DNA of 23,361 bases from an uncultured Lachnospiraceae bacterium. Its GTDB lineage: Bacteria > Bacillota > Clostridia > Lachnospirales > Lachnospiraceae. Positions 7,137-15,311 of the stretch are shown here, piece by piece; position 1 is the stretch's first letter; each line of letters starts with the position of its first letter. A program made the translations under genes and the position numbers. The notes below the pieces were generated by a model that ran no database searches, was not told the DNA's origin, and saw only the letters and a program-made list of their open reading frames with translations. Location: assembly GCA_949051815.1 (NCBI GenBank), contig CARQVR010000046.1:1-23361 (forward strand). The letters are read 5' to 3'.

Positions 7137-8636
7137 ATGGAAAAAAGAATGGAAGTATTATACAGCAGCACCAGAGACGGCAGGGAAAAAATTACGGCGT
7201 CACAGGCGATTTTAAAAGGTCTGTCGGAGGACGGCGGACTGTTTGTGCCGGATCATATCCCGGCGCTTTCCTGCACCATGAGGGAGCTTGCGGACAAAAG
7301 CTATCAGGAGACGGCCTATGAGGTGATGAAGCTTTTTCTGACGGATTTTACGGAGGAAGAACTCAAAACCTGTATTGCCCGTGCATACGACTCGAAGTTT
7401 GACACGGAAGTAATTGCGCCTCTTGTGGAGGCGGAGGGCGCTTATTATCTGGAATTGTTCCACGGGGCGACTATCGCTTTTAAGGATATGGCGCTGTCGA
7501 TTCTGCCCCATCTGATGATTGCTTCCGCTAAGAAGAATCACGTGGAGAATGAGATCGTGATTTTGACGGCTACCTCGGGTGATACGGGAAAGGCGGCTCT
7601 GGCGGGTTTTGCGGATGTATCGGGCACAAAGATTATCGTGTTTTATCCGAAGAACGGGGTCAGCCCGATTCAGGAAAAGCAGATGGTGACCCAGAAGGGG
7701 GACAACACCTTTGTGGTAGGCATTCACGGCAATTTCGACGATGCCCAGACAGGCGTGAAAATGCTTTTTAACGATAAGGAACTGGCGGAAGAGATGGCCG
7801 GACACGGTTTACAGTTTTCCTCAGCCAATTCCATCAATATTGGCCGTCTGGTGCCCCAGGTGGTCTATTATGTGTATGCGTATGCACAGCTTTTAAAAGA
7901 AGAAAAGATTCAGGACGGGGAACAGATCAATGTGGTGGTCCCCACAGGCAATTTCGGCAACATTCTGGCGGCCTTTTACGCGAAACATATGGGTGTGCCG
8001 ATCCATAAACTGATCTGTGCGTCCAATGAAAATAAGGTGCTCTATGATTTCTTCCAGACGGGAAATTACGACAGGAACCGGGAGTTTAAGCTGACGACCT
8101 CCCCCTCTATGGATATTCTGATTTCCAGTAATTTGGAGAGACTGATCTACCGTATCGCGGGAAGTGACCCGGAGAAGAATGCCGCTATGATGAAGAGCCT
8201 GTCCGAGCAGGGAAGTTATGAGATTACGCCGGAAATGAGAGAGCAGCTTGCCGACTTTTACGGTAATTTTGCGGATGAAGCGGAGACGGCGGACAGAATC
8301 AGGGCCATGTATGAAAATACAGGCTATGTGCTCGATACCCATACGGCAGTTGCCAGCGCGGTCTATAAGAAGTATGCGGCTGACACGCAGGATAAGACGA
8401 AGACGGTGATCGCCTCCACGGCGAGTCCCTTTAAGTTCACCAGAAGCGTTATGAACGCCATCGACCCGAAGTATGACGCTATGGGTGATTTTGAGCTGGT
8501 GGATGAGCTGTCTAAAATCGGGAACGTGACTGTGCCGAAGGCCATTGACGAAATACGCACGGCACCGGTTCTGCACGATCATGTCTGTGATAAGACGCAG
8601 ATGAAAGCGGTCGTGAAACAATTTCTTGGATTTTAA
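7137..8636 (+). CDS. thrC: Threonine synthase
   Basis: A 499-residue PLP enzyme that converts O-phospho-homoserine to threonine and phosphate, the last step of threonine synthesis, in the cytoplasm. The N-terminus carries the family opening MEVLYSSTRDGREKITASQA and LSEDGGLFVP. The PLP-binding lysine is Lys116 in HGATIAFKDMAL. Further marks are the phosphate-binding ATSGDTGKAAL loop, NSINIGRLVPQ and VPTGNFGN. The length fits the long bacterial and fungal-type threonine synthase subgroup. The start is uncertain: ATG 7137 has AGAAG at suitable spacing, while ATG 7149 (reading MEVLY) would match the usual family start. No hom or thrB gene is in the window. A small membrane protein gene follows after 12 bases. 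Confidence 0.96.
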   Translation: MEKRMEVLYSSTRDGREKITASQAILKGLSEDGGLFVPDHIPALSCTMRELADKSYQETAYEVMKLFLTDFTEEELKTCIARAYDSKFDTEVIAPLVEAEGAYYLELFHGATIAFKDMALSILPHLMIASAKKNHVENEIVILTATSGDTGKAALAGFADVSGTKIIVFYPKNGVSPIQEKQMVTQKGDNTFVVGIHGNFDDAQTGVKMLFNDKELAEEMAGHGLQFSSANSINIGRLVPQVVYYVYAYAQLLKEEKIQDGEQINVVVPTGNFGNILAAFYAKHMGVPIHKLICASNENKVLYDFFQTGNYDRNREFKLTTSPSMDILISSNLERLIYRIAGSDPEKNAAMMKSLSEQGSYEITPEMREQLADFYGNFADEAETADRIRAMYENTGYVLDTHTAVASAVYKKYAADTQDKTKTVIASTASPFKFTRSVMNAIDPKYDAMGDFELVDELSKIGNVTVPKAIDEIRTAPVLHDHVCDKTQMKAVVKQFLGF

Positions 8637-8648
8637 CAGGGCGTAGAG

Positions 8649-8978
8649 ATGACATATTTTTTAGGCGCATGGTGCGTGGTTAGCTGTTATATCAGCCCTG
8701 TATGGCTGACAATGATTTACCTGTACCTGTCAGGCATGATCTATCAGTATGATTTTTCGATGGATGAGGGCACTGCGGGGCTCATAGGCATTTTTCTGTT
8801 AGTGTTGTGGGCAGTTCTGGCACTTGTTCCGGCAGTTGTCTTTCTGAAAAGTGTGTATCTTACCCGCAGGAAACAAGTATGGATGGCGCTTGGTCTTGGG
8901 GCTTTGATTGTCTGTGTGAGACTGGCAATGTGCCGTTGGGATATGGTCGCGTTTCTGACAACGCCCGGGGGATATTAA
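8649..8978 (+). CDS. Small membrane protein of unknown function
   Basis: A 109-residue protein with about three hydrophobic helices: residues about 3-28, 42-67 (GLIGIFLLVLWAVLALVPAVVF) and 78-92. A short basic loop, TRRKQ, lies between helices two and three. I do not recognise a family. It starts 12 bases after the thrC stop with only a weak ribosome binding site, so translational coupling to thrC is possible. A strong terminator follows at 9038. The composition looks coding and no better frame exists on either strand, but expression is not certain. Confidence 0.6.
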   Translation: MTYFLGAWCVVSCYISPVWLTMIYLYLSGMIYQYDFSMDEGTAGLIGIFLLVLWAVLALVPAVVFLKSVYLTRRKQVWMALGLGALIVCVRLAMCRWDMVAFLTTPGGY

Positions 8979-9037
8979 AGGACACTTTTCCAGCAGGGCA
9001 GGAACAGGAAATGCTGAGAAAGAAGAATAAACGAAAT

Positions 9038-9083
9038 AGTAAGGGAAACATTGCAGTTTGCAGTGTCTCCCTTACTGTTTTAT
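9038..9083 (+). terminator. Rho-independent terminator
   Basis: agtaaggga at 9038-9046 pairs with tcccttact at 9068-9076. The stem extends inward to about 17 pairs with one mismatch and one G-U. It is followed by gttttatta. It ends the thrC and small membrane protein unit. Confidence 0.85.
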
Positions 9084-9113
9084 TATACAACAAAATCCAT
9101 ATTTTTTCAAGAC

Positions 9114-9142
9114 TTGTAAAGCAGTCGGGCGTCTCATATACT
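9114..9142 (+). promoter_or_regulatory. Predicted promoter for the 9226-10658 gene pair
   Basis: TTGTAA (9114-9119) and TATACT (9137-9142) are spaced by 17 bases, directly after the preceding terminator. The start would be near 9149, giving a leader of about 75 bases that holds a palindrome at 9178-9205. Confidence 0.55.
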
Positions 9143-9177
9143 TAGGCAGTATACGGGAACGATGGGAGCTACGAAGG

Positions 9178-9205
9178 AACTGTAAAGATTAATTCTTTAA
9201 CAGTT
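9178..9205 (+). promoter_or_regulatory. Palindrome in leader, possible operator or RNA hairpin
   Basis: aactgtaaaga (9178-9188) faces tcttt and acagtt (9194-9205) across a five-base loop. This gives 11 pairs with one bulged A. It lies between the predicted start site and the ribosome binding site AAGGAGAGG of the next gene. No T-run follows, so it is not a terminator. Confidence 0.4.
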
Positions 9206-9225
9206 ACCAAGGAAGGAGAGGGCGC

Positions 9226-9756
9226 ATGGAACAGAATAACTGGCTGGAAGAAATGTCGAAGCAGGCACTGACGGCGCAGGTTCTTGAAACGAACCAGTAT
9301 ACGCAGAAATATGGCCTTGTTCTGAGGGAGGAAGAGGCGGCGCTTCTTGCGGAGGTGAGAGCCGATGTGCTCAGAGAGGAGAAACGGGTTGAATTCGGGC
9401 AGAGCATTCTGCCAAAAATTATTTATGCGTTTTGCGATTCGTCCTATATTTATCAGGACAATTACTGTGAAAGCATGGCCCGTCTGCAGGAGATCTTTTT
9501 TCAGTATAAGAATGAAATGCTGGATGAGATCACGGATGACGAACTCCTGGAGTTTATGCGGGAACAGTTTGAAAATGTGTGCCGCGGCGATTTTGACTAT
9601 CTGGAGGGAACCTGTCTGGATCTCTTCGCGCAGGCCATCCGCGCCGGATATGCCGGTTATCAGGAGAAGGAGGGACAGGGAGCGTTCGAGGAGGTAGATA
9701 TCGTCAAACGATGGGACAGGGAACTGTATCTGGAAGCGTTGATGGACCTGTTCTGA
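9226..9756 (+). CDS. Conserved protein of unknown function (DUF6323-like)
   Basis: A 176-residue soluble, acidic, mostly helical protein behind a strong AAGGAGAGGG site. I recall this kind of short protein (MEQNNWLEEMSKQALTAQ, YGLVLREEEAALL, LPKIIYAFCDSSYI) as the DUF6323 family, found next to DUF6179 proteins in Clostridia; that is memory, not a search result. Notable segments are GLVLREEEAALLAEVRADVL at about 30-49, a Tyr-rich DSSYIYQDNY at about 74-83 and an acidic DEITDDELLEFM. There is no signal peptide, membrane helix or known catalytic motif. The next gene starts 47 bases later on the same strand, so the two form a pair under one promoter. Function unknown. Confidence 0.8.
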   Translation: MEQNNWLEEMSKQALTAQVLETNQYTQKYGLVLREEEAALLAEVRADVLREEKRVEFGQSILPKIIYAFCDSSYIYQDNYCESMARLQEIFFQYKNEMLDEITDDELLEFMREQFENVCRGDFDYLEGTCLDLFAQAIRAGYAGYQEKEGQGAFEEVDIVKRWDRELYLEALMDLF

Positions 9757-9803
9757 GTCCTGCTGATTGTAAGAGAACTGCTGTGTGAAAATGGAGTCTG
9801 GAG

Positions 9804-10658
9804 GTGAGTCCGATAGAGAAATGCAATTATCCGATGGAAGAGGTTATGCCGATTGTATCAGAGCTCGCATGGAAATATACCGGCTGCGATCACTCGTCCG
9901 TCACTTATGAGAAGGCGCAGATGCTTCTGGAGGCAGTTATATACTGTATCAACGAAGACGGACGACAGGAGGGCAGTGCGCTTGTGGCAAAGAATATTCC
10001 GGCAAGGGAGGCGTATGAACATGGCCGGAAAATCGTTGCGGATAAGCTTAAGGAATTACAGACGCTGTATAACGGGCTTATTCCGGATTTCAGGGATTAT
10101 GGATCCGCGTGTCTGAAAGATACGGTCAAAAAGGGAATACCGGCATTTCTTAAAAGCTATGATTTTAAGTATGCACCGCAGGAGACACTTTTGACCCTTG
10201 ATTATCCGGTTCTGAGACAATACGGCGGTTTATCAGGCGTCAGTCTGGTGCTCTGCTATATGCAGGACATCCGGCTGGAACAGAAATTCCTGCAAAAGAT
10301 GGATGATAAGTATGTTGTGAAAATCCTTCGGAAATATAACAGGGATTATGAGTATCTGCTGGAAAATGTATGTGAGATCGTCTTACAGAATATGATGGGA
10401 CATATGATGCTTGACAAGCCGTTTCAGGAGACAGGATTTGGTCAGGAGGAGCTGGAAAGTCTGGAAGAGATTTTGTCGGACAAGACGGAAGAGCAGATTC
10501 TGTCATATCTGATGAAAACATTGGAACGGCTGATCGCAGCATATTATGACAATGATGATTGTTTGCTTGTGTATCTGGGAGGCGGCCTGTCAGACATCGC
10601 GGTCAGAATAAAATGTAATATGGAGAACCACTGTCTGGGGCAGTTGTTTGTACTTTGA
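9804..10658 (+). CDS. Conserved protein of unknown function (DUF6179-like)
   Basis: A 284-residue cytoplasmic-type protein, helical and acidic. GTG 9804 is the likeliest start, with GGAG seven bases upstream; an in-frame ATG at 9834 lacks a clear site. Conserved-looking segments are MPIVSELAWKYTGCDHSSVTYEKAQML near the N-terminus, KLKELQTLYNGLIPDFRDYGS, IPAFLKSYDFKYAPQETLLTLDYP and, near the C-terminus, GGGLSDIAVRI. I associate it, from memory only, with the DUF6179 family, typically beside DUF6323 as here. No enzymatic motif is evident. It ends two or three bases before a strong bidirectional terminator. The fixed pairing suggests the two proteins act together, but nothing here shows how. 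Confidence 0.8.
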   Translation: MSPIEKCNYPMEEVMPIVSELAWKYTGCDHSSVTYEKAQMLLEAVIYCINEDGRQEGSALVAKNIPAREAYEHGRKIVADKLKELQTLYNGLIPDFRDYGSACLKDTVKKGIPAFLKSYDFKYAPQETLLTLDYPVLRQYGGLSGVSLVLCYMQDIRLEQKFLQKMDDKYVVKILRKYNRDYEYLLENVCEIVLQNMMGHMMLDKPFQETGFGQEELESLEEILSDKTEEQILSYLMKTLERLIAAYYDNDDCLLVYLGGGLSDIAVRIKCNMENHCLGQLFVL

Positions 10659-10661
10659 TAA

Positions 10662-10712
10662 AAGAGCATTGTGCGGCTTTCTGGTCTGCACAATGCTCTT
10701 CCTTCTTTTGTC
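10662..10712. terminator. Bidirectional terminator between convergent genes
   Basis: aagagcattgtgc (10662-10674) and gcacaatgctctt (10688-10700) form a perfect 13-pair stem with a 13-base loop. T-rich tails flank it on both strands: ccttctttt on plus, and tttatc after ctc on minus. It serves both the plus-strand pair and citrate synthase. Confidence 0.88.
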
Positions 10713-12081
10713 AGGCGTTTCTCTCAAGCAGATTCTGGTAATCTCTGTCCACGCAGATCGTCTTGTAGGCGGGACGGATGATCTTTCCGTTGTTGGCCAG
10801 CTCCTCCATGCGGTGGGCGCTCCAGCCAACGATTCTGGCGATGGCAAAAATCGGTGTATATAATTCCATCGGCAGATTCAGCATACTGTACACGAAGCCG
10901 GAATAAAAGTCCACGTTGACATTGACACCCTTGTAGATGGGGCGTTCTTCCGCAATCAGTTCAGGGGACAGACGCTCTACCAGATTATAGAGGGCAAATT
11001 CGTCGTGTAATCCCTTTTCATTGGAAAGTCGTTCCACAAAGGACTTGAATATCACTGCACGGGGATCGGACTTTGAGTATACCGCATGTCCTACGCCGTA
11101 GATCAGACCGGCATGGTCAAAGGCTTCTTTGTGCAGCAGTTTTTTCAAATAGTCCGCTACCTGTCCTTCATTGCTCCAGTCGGAGACTTCCCGCTTCATC
11201 TCTTCAAACATTTTTACCACTTTGATATTGGCGCCGCCGTGACGGGGGCCTTTTAAAGAGCCGATGGCCGCTGCGATGACGGAGTATGTATCGGTCAGAG
11301 AGGAGGTAACCACATGGGTGGTGAAAGAAGAGTTGTTACCGCCGCCGTGTTCCATATGCAGGATCAGGGCGATATCCAGAACTCTTGCCTCCAGAGGCGT
11401 ATATTTATTGTCCGGACGAAGAATATGTAAAATGTTCTCTGCATTGGAGAGATTCATCTGCGGCTGGTGGATGTAGAGACTTTCTCCGTTGTGGTAATGG
11501 TTGTAAGCCTGATAGCCGTAGATAGAAAGCATCGGGAAAAGCGCAATCAACTGCAGACACTGTCTGAGCACGTTGGGAAGGGAAGTGTCGTCCGCCCTGT
11601 CGTCGTAAGAGTAGAGCGTCAGCACGCATCTGGCCAGCGTATTCATCATATCGTTGCTGGGCGCTTTCATGATGATGTCGCGCACAAAACTGGTGGGCAG
11701 AGAACGGTAGCTGTTCAAGAGCTTCGTAAAATCAGCCAGTTCTTTTTCGTCAGGCAGTTTGTCAAATAAAAGAAGATAGGTGACTTCCTCAAAGCCGAAA
11801 CGGCCGTCAGTGGAAAGACCGTTTACCAGATCCTGCACATTGTACCCGCGGTAGAAGAGTTTGCCGTGGGTGGGCACCTGTACGCCGTCCACGATTTTGT
11901 TGGCGCGCACGTCGGAAATGTTTGTTAATCCGGCCAGCACGCCCTTACCGTTCAGATCTCTCAAGCCGCGTTTTACATCAAATTTCGTGAAAAGTTCCGT
12001 ATCGATAATGCCGGCCTGAGAACTCATATTTGCAAGCCGTACAATTTCGGGAGTAATTTCAGAAAAGCTGTTTTGTTCCAT
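10711..12081 (-). CDS. gltA: Citrate synthase
   Basis: A 456-residue citrate synthase, which condenses acetyl-CoA and oxaloacetate to citrate in the cytoplasm. Catalytic residues are in place: His281 in KGPRHGGAN, His332 in GVGHAVYSKSDPRA and Asp391 in NVDFYSGF. Further family marks are KLFYRGYNVQDL, LHMEHGGGNNSSF and the C-terminal IVGWSAHRMEE. The start is supported by AAAGGAGG on the minus strand. The protein is longer at the N-terminus (about 35 extra residues) than many type II enzymes. Aconitase and isocitrate dehydrogenase genes are not in the window. In anaerobic Clostridia the enzyme usually feeds 2-oxoglutarate and glutamate synthesis rather than a full cycle. A 2-methylcitrate synthase activity cannot be excluded from sequence alone. 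Confidence 0.95.
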   Translation of the reverse strand: MEQNSFSEITPEIVRLANMSSQAGIIDTELFTKFDVKRGLRDLNGKGVLAGLTNISDVRANKIVDGVQVPTHGKLFYRGYNVQDLVNGLSTDGRFGFEEVTYLLLFDKLPDEKELADFTKLLNSYRSLPTSFVRDIIMKAPSNDMMNTLARCVLTLYSYDDRADDTSLPNVLRQCLQLIALFPMLSIYGYQAYNHYHNGESLYIHQPQMNLSNAENILHILRPDNKYTPLEARVLDIALILHMEHGGGNNSSFTTHVVTSSLTDTYSVIAAAIGSLKGPRHGGANIKVVKMFEEMKREVSDWSNEGQVADYLKKLLHKEAFDHAGLIYGVGHAVYSKSDPRAVIFKSFVERLSNEKGLHDEFALYNLVERLSPELIAEERPIYKGVNVNVDFYSGFVYSMLNLPMELYTPIFAIARIVGWSAHRMEELANNGKIIRPAYKTICVDRDYQNLLERNA

Positions 12082-12116
12082 AGAAATGTACCTCCTTTCA
12101 AAACAAGGTGTTTTTA

Positions 12117-12146
12117 ATCATACCATGAAAAATGGTGCAGAAACAA
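12117..12146 (-). promoter_or_regulatory. Predicted promoter for citrate synthase
   Basis: On the minus strand TTGTTT (12141-12146) and TATGAT (12117-12122) are 18 bases apart. A small palindrome, accat-gaaaa-atggt at 12123-12137, fills the spacer next to the -10 box and could be an operator. Confidence 0.45.
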
Positions 12147-12273
12147 GAAAAAATGGTAATTTAACAAATATTTAATATTATGTTAACAAAATCCACACAC
12201 GAAATAGTAAAATAGTACCAGACAAGAATGCGTAAAGTTTATTTTTTCAGTGGAAATTTTTCCTATTTTCTGT

Positions 12274-12302
12274 TTGTTTTTTCAGGCGGCAGGCGGTATA
12301 AT
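12274..12302 (+). promoter_or_regulatory. Predicted sigma-A promoter for the flagellin-like gene
   Basis: TTGTTT (12274-12279) and a perfect TATAAT (12297-12302) are 17 bases apart. The leader of about 110 bases holds the hairpin tccgg-aaaaa-ccgga at 12321-12335. A sigma-D (flagellar) promoter was looked for; only a partial, badly spaced TAAA...CCGGATAT resemblance exists near 12317. Confidence 0.6.
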
Positions 12303-12421
12303 ATAATAAACTATGGGTAAATTTCCGGAAAAACCGGATATGGCCCGCGTGTTGACAGGTTGAACTGACAAGGTGAAGTGTGGCAGCATTTTATTTTCAG
12401 ATAAAAGAAAGGGGCGTGCAT

Positions 12422-13189
12422 ATGAACGTAGGTGCGGTATCATCACAAAAGAGTCTTTTCTGGTCATATTCCCATCTTTCCAGCGGGAAGCGGATCAACA
12501 AAGCGAAGGATGACGCGGCCGGGCTTGCCATTGCGGGCAGGATGAAAATGCAGGAAACCGGCTACAGAGTTGGCGCGGATAATGCGGGAATGGCCATCGG
12601 CGCTTCTAACGTGGCGGAGAGTGCGCTGGGAGGCATGTCGGACTATTTACAGAGAATCAGAGAACTTGCCGTGAAATCCATGAACGGCATCAACTCCGAT
12701 GCGGATAAACAGATTTACCAGAAGGAGATCGATCAGCTCAAGCAGGGAATCGAAGGACTTGCAAGAGATACAAGCTTTAACGAGCAGAAGCTTTTAGACG
12801 GCAGTATGGCGGACATGGCGGTTGCTACTTCGCCAAACGGCGGCAGTATGCATATCCAGATGGAAAATTCCACGCTGGAGGCTCTGGGGATCGCTGATTT
12901 GGACGTCACTTCGAAGGATTTCAGTCTGGATGCCATTGATAATGCGCTGGATATGATTTCCCAGCGCAGAAGTAATCTGGGCGCATCCTCGAACGCATTA
13001 CAGTATACGCGCAATTTAAACAATTCGGCAGCGATTAACCAGCTTTCTTCCAGAAGCCGTCTGGAGGATCTGGATTTCCCGAAAGCGATATCGAAGAAAA
13101 AGCAGGATGAGGTATTCGGACAGTACCGGATGGCTATGCTGAGACGGCAGATGGATGAGAAGAGGAAGTCCACGATGGCGTTATTCTGA
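12422..13189 (+). CDS. Short flagellin-like protein with atypical charged C-terminus
   Basis: A 255-residue protein of the flagellin superfamily. ATG 12422 is chosen for its AAAGGGG site. The N-terminal helical domain is clear: LSSGKRINKAKDDAAGLAIA at residues 19-38, NAGMAIGASNVAESALGGM, LQRIRELAVKSMNG and DTSFNEQKLLDG. A small middle domain of about 40 residues replaces the variable region. The C-terminal helical domain is recognisable (DNALDMISQRRSNLGASSNAL, then SRLEDLDFPKAI), but its last 35 residues are rich in Lys, Arg, Asp and Glu (KKKQDEVFGQYRM, RRQMDEKRK) where ordinary flagellins are Ala/Gln-rich and uncharged. The normal N-terminal start (MxINxNxxA) is also changed. No other flagellar gene is present. 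It may be a minor filament or cap-proximal subunit, or a non-filament relative. Confidence 0.85.
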   Translation: MNVGAVSSQKSLFWSYSHLSSGKRINKAKDDAAGLAIAGRMKMQETGYRVGADNAGMAIGASNVAESALGGMSDYLQRIRELAVKSMNGINSDADKQIYQKEIDQLKQGIEGLARDTSFNEQKLLDGSMADMAVATSPNGGSMHIQMENSTLEALGIADLDVTSKDFSLDAIDNALDMISQRRSNLGASSNALQYTRNLNNSAAINQLSSRSRLEDLDFPKAISKKKQDEVFGQYRMAMLRRQMDEKRKSTMALF

Positions 13190-13224
13190 TTTGCGCAGGA
13201 AGGCGTGGCCGTGTGATTCGTCTA

Positions 13225-13253
13225 TTGACTTTTTACAGGCGGTCTGAGATAAT
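13225..13253 (+). promoter_or_regulatory. Predicted sigma-A promoter for PEP carboxykinase
   Basis: TTGACT (13225-13230) and GATAAT (13248-13253) are spaced by 17 bases. The leader of about 100 bases (13260-13361) has only weak local palindromes such as tgtac...gtaca (13262-13279). It ends in an AAGGAGG site. Confidence 0.6.
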
Positions 13254-13361
13254 GTTAAAGGTGTACGGACTGAGGTACATGTGAGGGACATTCGGGATTT
13301 CGGAGAGTCATTTTTCCGACGTTCCGTGAACCAATACAATTTTTAAGGAGGAGAACGTAAA

Positions 13362-15077
13362 ATGGCAACAAAAGCGTATTATCCCATTTCCGAGATTGGC
13401 GCCGGCAAGGTTGGTTTTTCTAAGACCCGTTCCATTATTGAGGCGGCATTTTACGGAAACAACGTAGTTAAGGTTAGCACCCTGAGAGAGGCTTATGAGC
13501 TGGCAAAAAATTCACCCGGTACCGTGGTGACTGATATGCCGGTTAAGGATGGCGAGACATTTGGCCTTCCCGCAGATGCAAAAGTTCTGTTATTCAATGA
13601 CGGTGCGGTAACCGGCCGTTATGCGGGAGCACGCCGTATCAAAGGCGAGCCCGGTGTGGATGAGGCGAAGTTGGATAAAGTGGTTATGGATGCGGTTTAC
13701 GAGACACGCTGGAAAACCATGTACCATGCAGAGTGCTTTGTAGGTCTTGACCCTGAGTTTATGGCTAAGGCACATCTTCTGATTCCGGAAGGAGAGGAGA
13801 ACCTTCTGTATAACTGGATGATCAACTTCCAGTATATGTCTGACGAGTATATTAAGATGTACAGAAATTCCAAGCCCGTCGGTGACGGCAAGGAGCCTGA
13901 TATCTACATCTTCTCCGATCCCCAGTGGGCACCTCACGAGGCTCCCGATGTGGATTACAGCTGCTTAAGTGATCCTCTGACACTTTGCTACTTCGATACA
14001 AACGAGAACTGTGCAGCGATCCTTGGCATGAAGTATTTCGGTGAGCACAAGAAGGGCACACTGACCATGGCTTGGGCGCTTGCAAACAGAAACGGTTACG
14101 CTTCCTGCCACGGCGGTCAGAAAGAGTACTCCTTAGAGGGCGGCAAGAAGTTCGTTGCTTCCGTTTACGGTCTGTCAGGTTCTGGTAAGTCTACTCTGAC
14201 ACACGCGAAGCATGACGGCAAGTACGATGCGTTTGGCGGCATCAAGGTTCTTCACGATGATGCATTCATCATCAACGCAGACACCTGTGCATCCATCGCT
14301 CTTGAGCCTACTTATTTCGATAAGACATCCGATTATCCGACAGGATGCCCTGACAACGAGTTCCTGTTATCTGCGCAGAACTGCTCCTGCACCATGGACA
14401 GCGAAGGCAAGATTCAGCTTGTAACAGAGGATATCAGAAACGGTAACGGCCGTGCGATCAAGTCCAAACTGTGGTCTCCTAACCGCGTGGATAAGATCGA
14501 CGCACCTGTTAACGCAATCTTCTGGATCATGAAGGATCCTACGATCCCGCCGATTGTTAAGCTGAAAGGCTCCGCGCTGGCATCCGTTATGGGCGCTACG
14601 CTGGCTACCAAGACTTCTTCCGCAGAGCGTGTGGCTGCTGGTACCGATATGAACGCAATTCGTATCGTTCCTTACGCTAACCCTTTCAGAACTTATCCTC
14701 TGGTTAACGACTACGAGAAGTTCAAGAAGCTGGTTGAGGAGAAGAACGTAGACTGCTACATCGTTAACACCGGTGACTTCATGGGTCACAAGTGCCAGAA
14801 GGAAGATACCCTTGGCATCCTTGAGACTATCGTTGAGGGCAAGGCGAAATTCGAGCAGTGGGGTCCTTTCGAGGATATCGAAATCATGAACGACTGGAGC
14901 GGCAAGACAGGCGACTTCACACCTGACTTCAACGACGCTGATTACAAGGCTCAGTTAAAGAGCGCTCTTGAGACCCGTGTGAACGCGGTTAAGGGCTTTG
15001 CTGAGAAGAAGGAAGGCTATGACAAGCTTCCTGACGAGGCACTGGCTGCTCTTGAGAAGCTGGTTAACGCTCTGTAA
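13362..15077 (+). CDS. pckA: Phosphoenolpyruvate carboxykinase (ATP)
   Basis: A 571-residue ATP-type PEP carboxykinase, interconverting oxaloacetate plus ATP with PEP, CO2 and ADP in the cytoplasm. The P-loop GLSGSGKST is at residues 270-278, preceded by the substrate loop YFGEHKKGTL (225-234). The metal and kinase-2 segment VLHDDAFII follows. Other family segments are RRIKGEPGVD, WALANRNGYASCHGG and GHKCQKEDTL. The family is usually near 530-540 residues, so this member is slightly long. Codon choice differs from the neighbours, with more AAC, TTC, GAG, CTT and GTT, which fits very high expression. In fermenting gut Clostridia the enzyme often runs toward oxaloacetate, fixing CO2. A strong ribosome binding site, own promoter and own terminator make it a single-gene unit. 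Confidence 0.96.
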   Translation: MATKAYYPISEIGAGKVGFSKTRSIIEAAFYGNNVVKVSTLREAYELAKNSPGTVVTDMPVKDGETFGLPADAKVLLFNDGAVTGRYAGARRIKGEPGVDEAKLDKVVMDAVYETRWKTMYHAECFVGLDPEFMAKAHLLIPEGEENLLYNWMINFQYMSDEYIKMYRNSKPVGDGKEPDIYIFSDPQWAPHEAPDVDYSCLSDPLTLCYFDTNENCAAILGMKYFGEHKKGTLTMAWALANRNGYASCHGGQKEYSLEGGKKFVASVYGLSGSGKSTLTHAKHDGKYDAFGGIKVLHDDAFIINADTCASIALEPTYFDKTSDYPTGCPDNEFLLSAQNCSCTMDSEGKIQLVTEDIRNGNGRAIKSKLWSPNRVDKIDAPVNAIFWIMKDPTIPPIVKLKGSALASVMGATLATKTSSAERVAAGTDMNAIRIVPYANPFRTYPLVNDYEKFKKLVEEKNVDCYIVNTGDFMGHKCQKEDTLGILETIVEGKAKFEQWGPFEDIEIMNDWSGKTGDFTPDFNDADYKAQLKSALETRVNAVKGFAEKKEGYDKLPDEALAALEKLVNAL

Positions 15078-15110
15078 TCGTTATCATTTGTATAATTAAC
15101 AAAACAAAAG

Positions 15111-15148
15111 TGTATCCGGGAATCGGTTGATTTTCGGATACATTTTTT
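15111..15148 (+). terminator. Rho-independent terminator after pckA
   Basis: tgtatccg (15111-15118) pairs with cggataca (15135-15142). The stem extends inward through ggaatc/gatttt with G-U pairs to a four-base loop, 14 pairs in all. A run of T follows. Confidence 0.88.
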
Positions 15149-15179
15149 AATAGCCGGAACTCCTTGCAGATCTGCTGTG

Positions 15180-15208
15180 TGGACAAATGGCTTTGCAGAG
15201 AGTAAAAT
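15180..15208 (+). promoter_or_regulatory. Predicted promoter for the GGDEF gene
   Basis: TGGACA (15180-15185) and TAAAAT (15203-15208) are 17 bases apart; an overlapping TATAAT lies just downstream. The leader is about 95 bases. Confidence 0.45.
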
Positions 15209-15311
15209 ATAATAATATATCTGTGATCAGAGGAAGTGGACATAAACAATAAGCGCAAAAGGAATAGGAAACAGTGGATTTTAAAAATTGTTTGGAAGAT
15301 GGAGGAAAGAT

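Noticed and set aside
9853..10116. Alternative plus-strand ORF of 87 codons inside the DUF6179-like gene
   Set aside because: It is an out-of-frame shadow, Arg-rich and without a ribosome binding site.
12310..12345. Flagellar sigma factor (sigma-D/28) promoter before the flagellin-like gene
   Set aside because: TAAA and CCGGATAT are only partial matches with a short spacer, while a much better sigma-A promoter lies just upstream.
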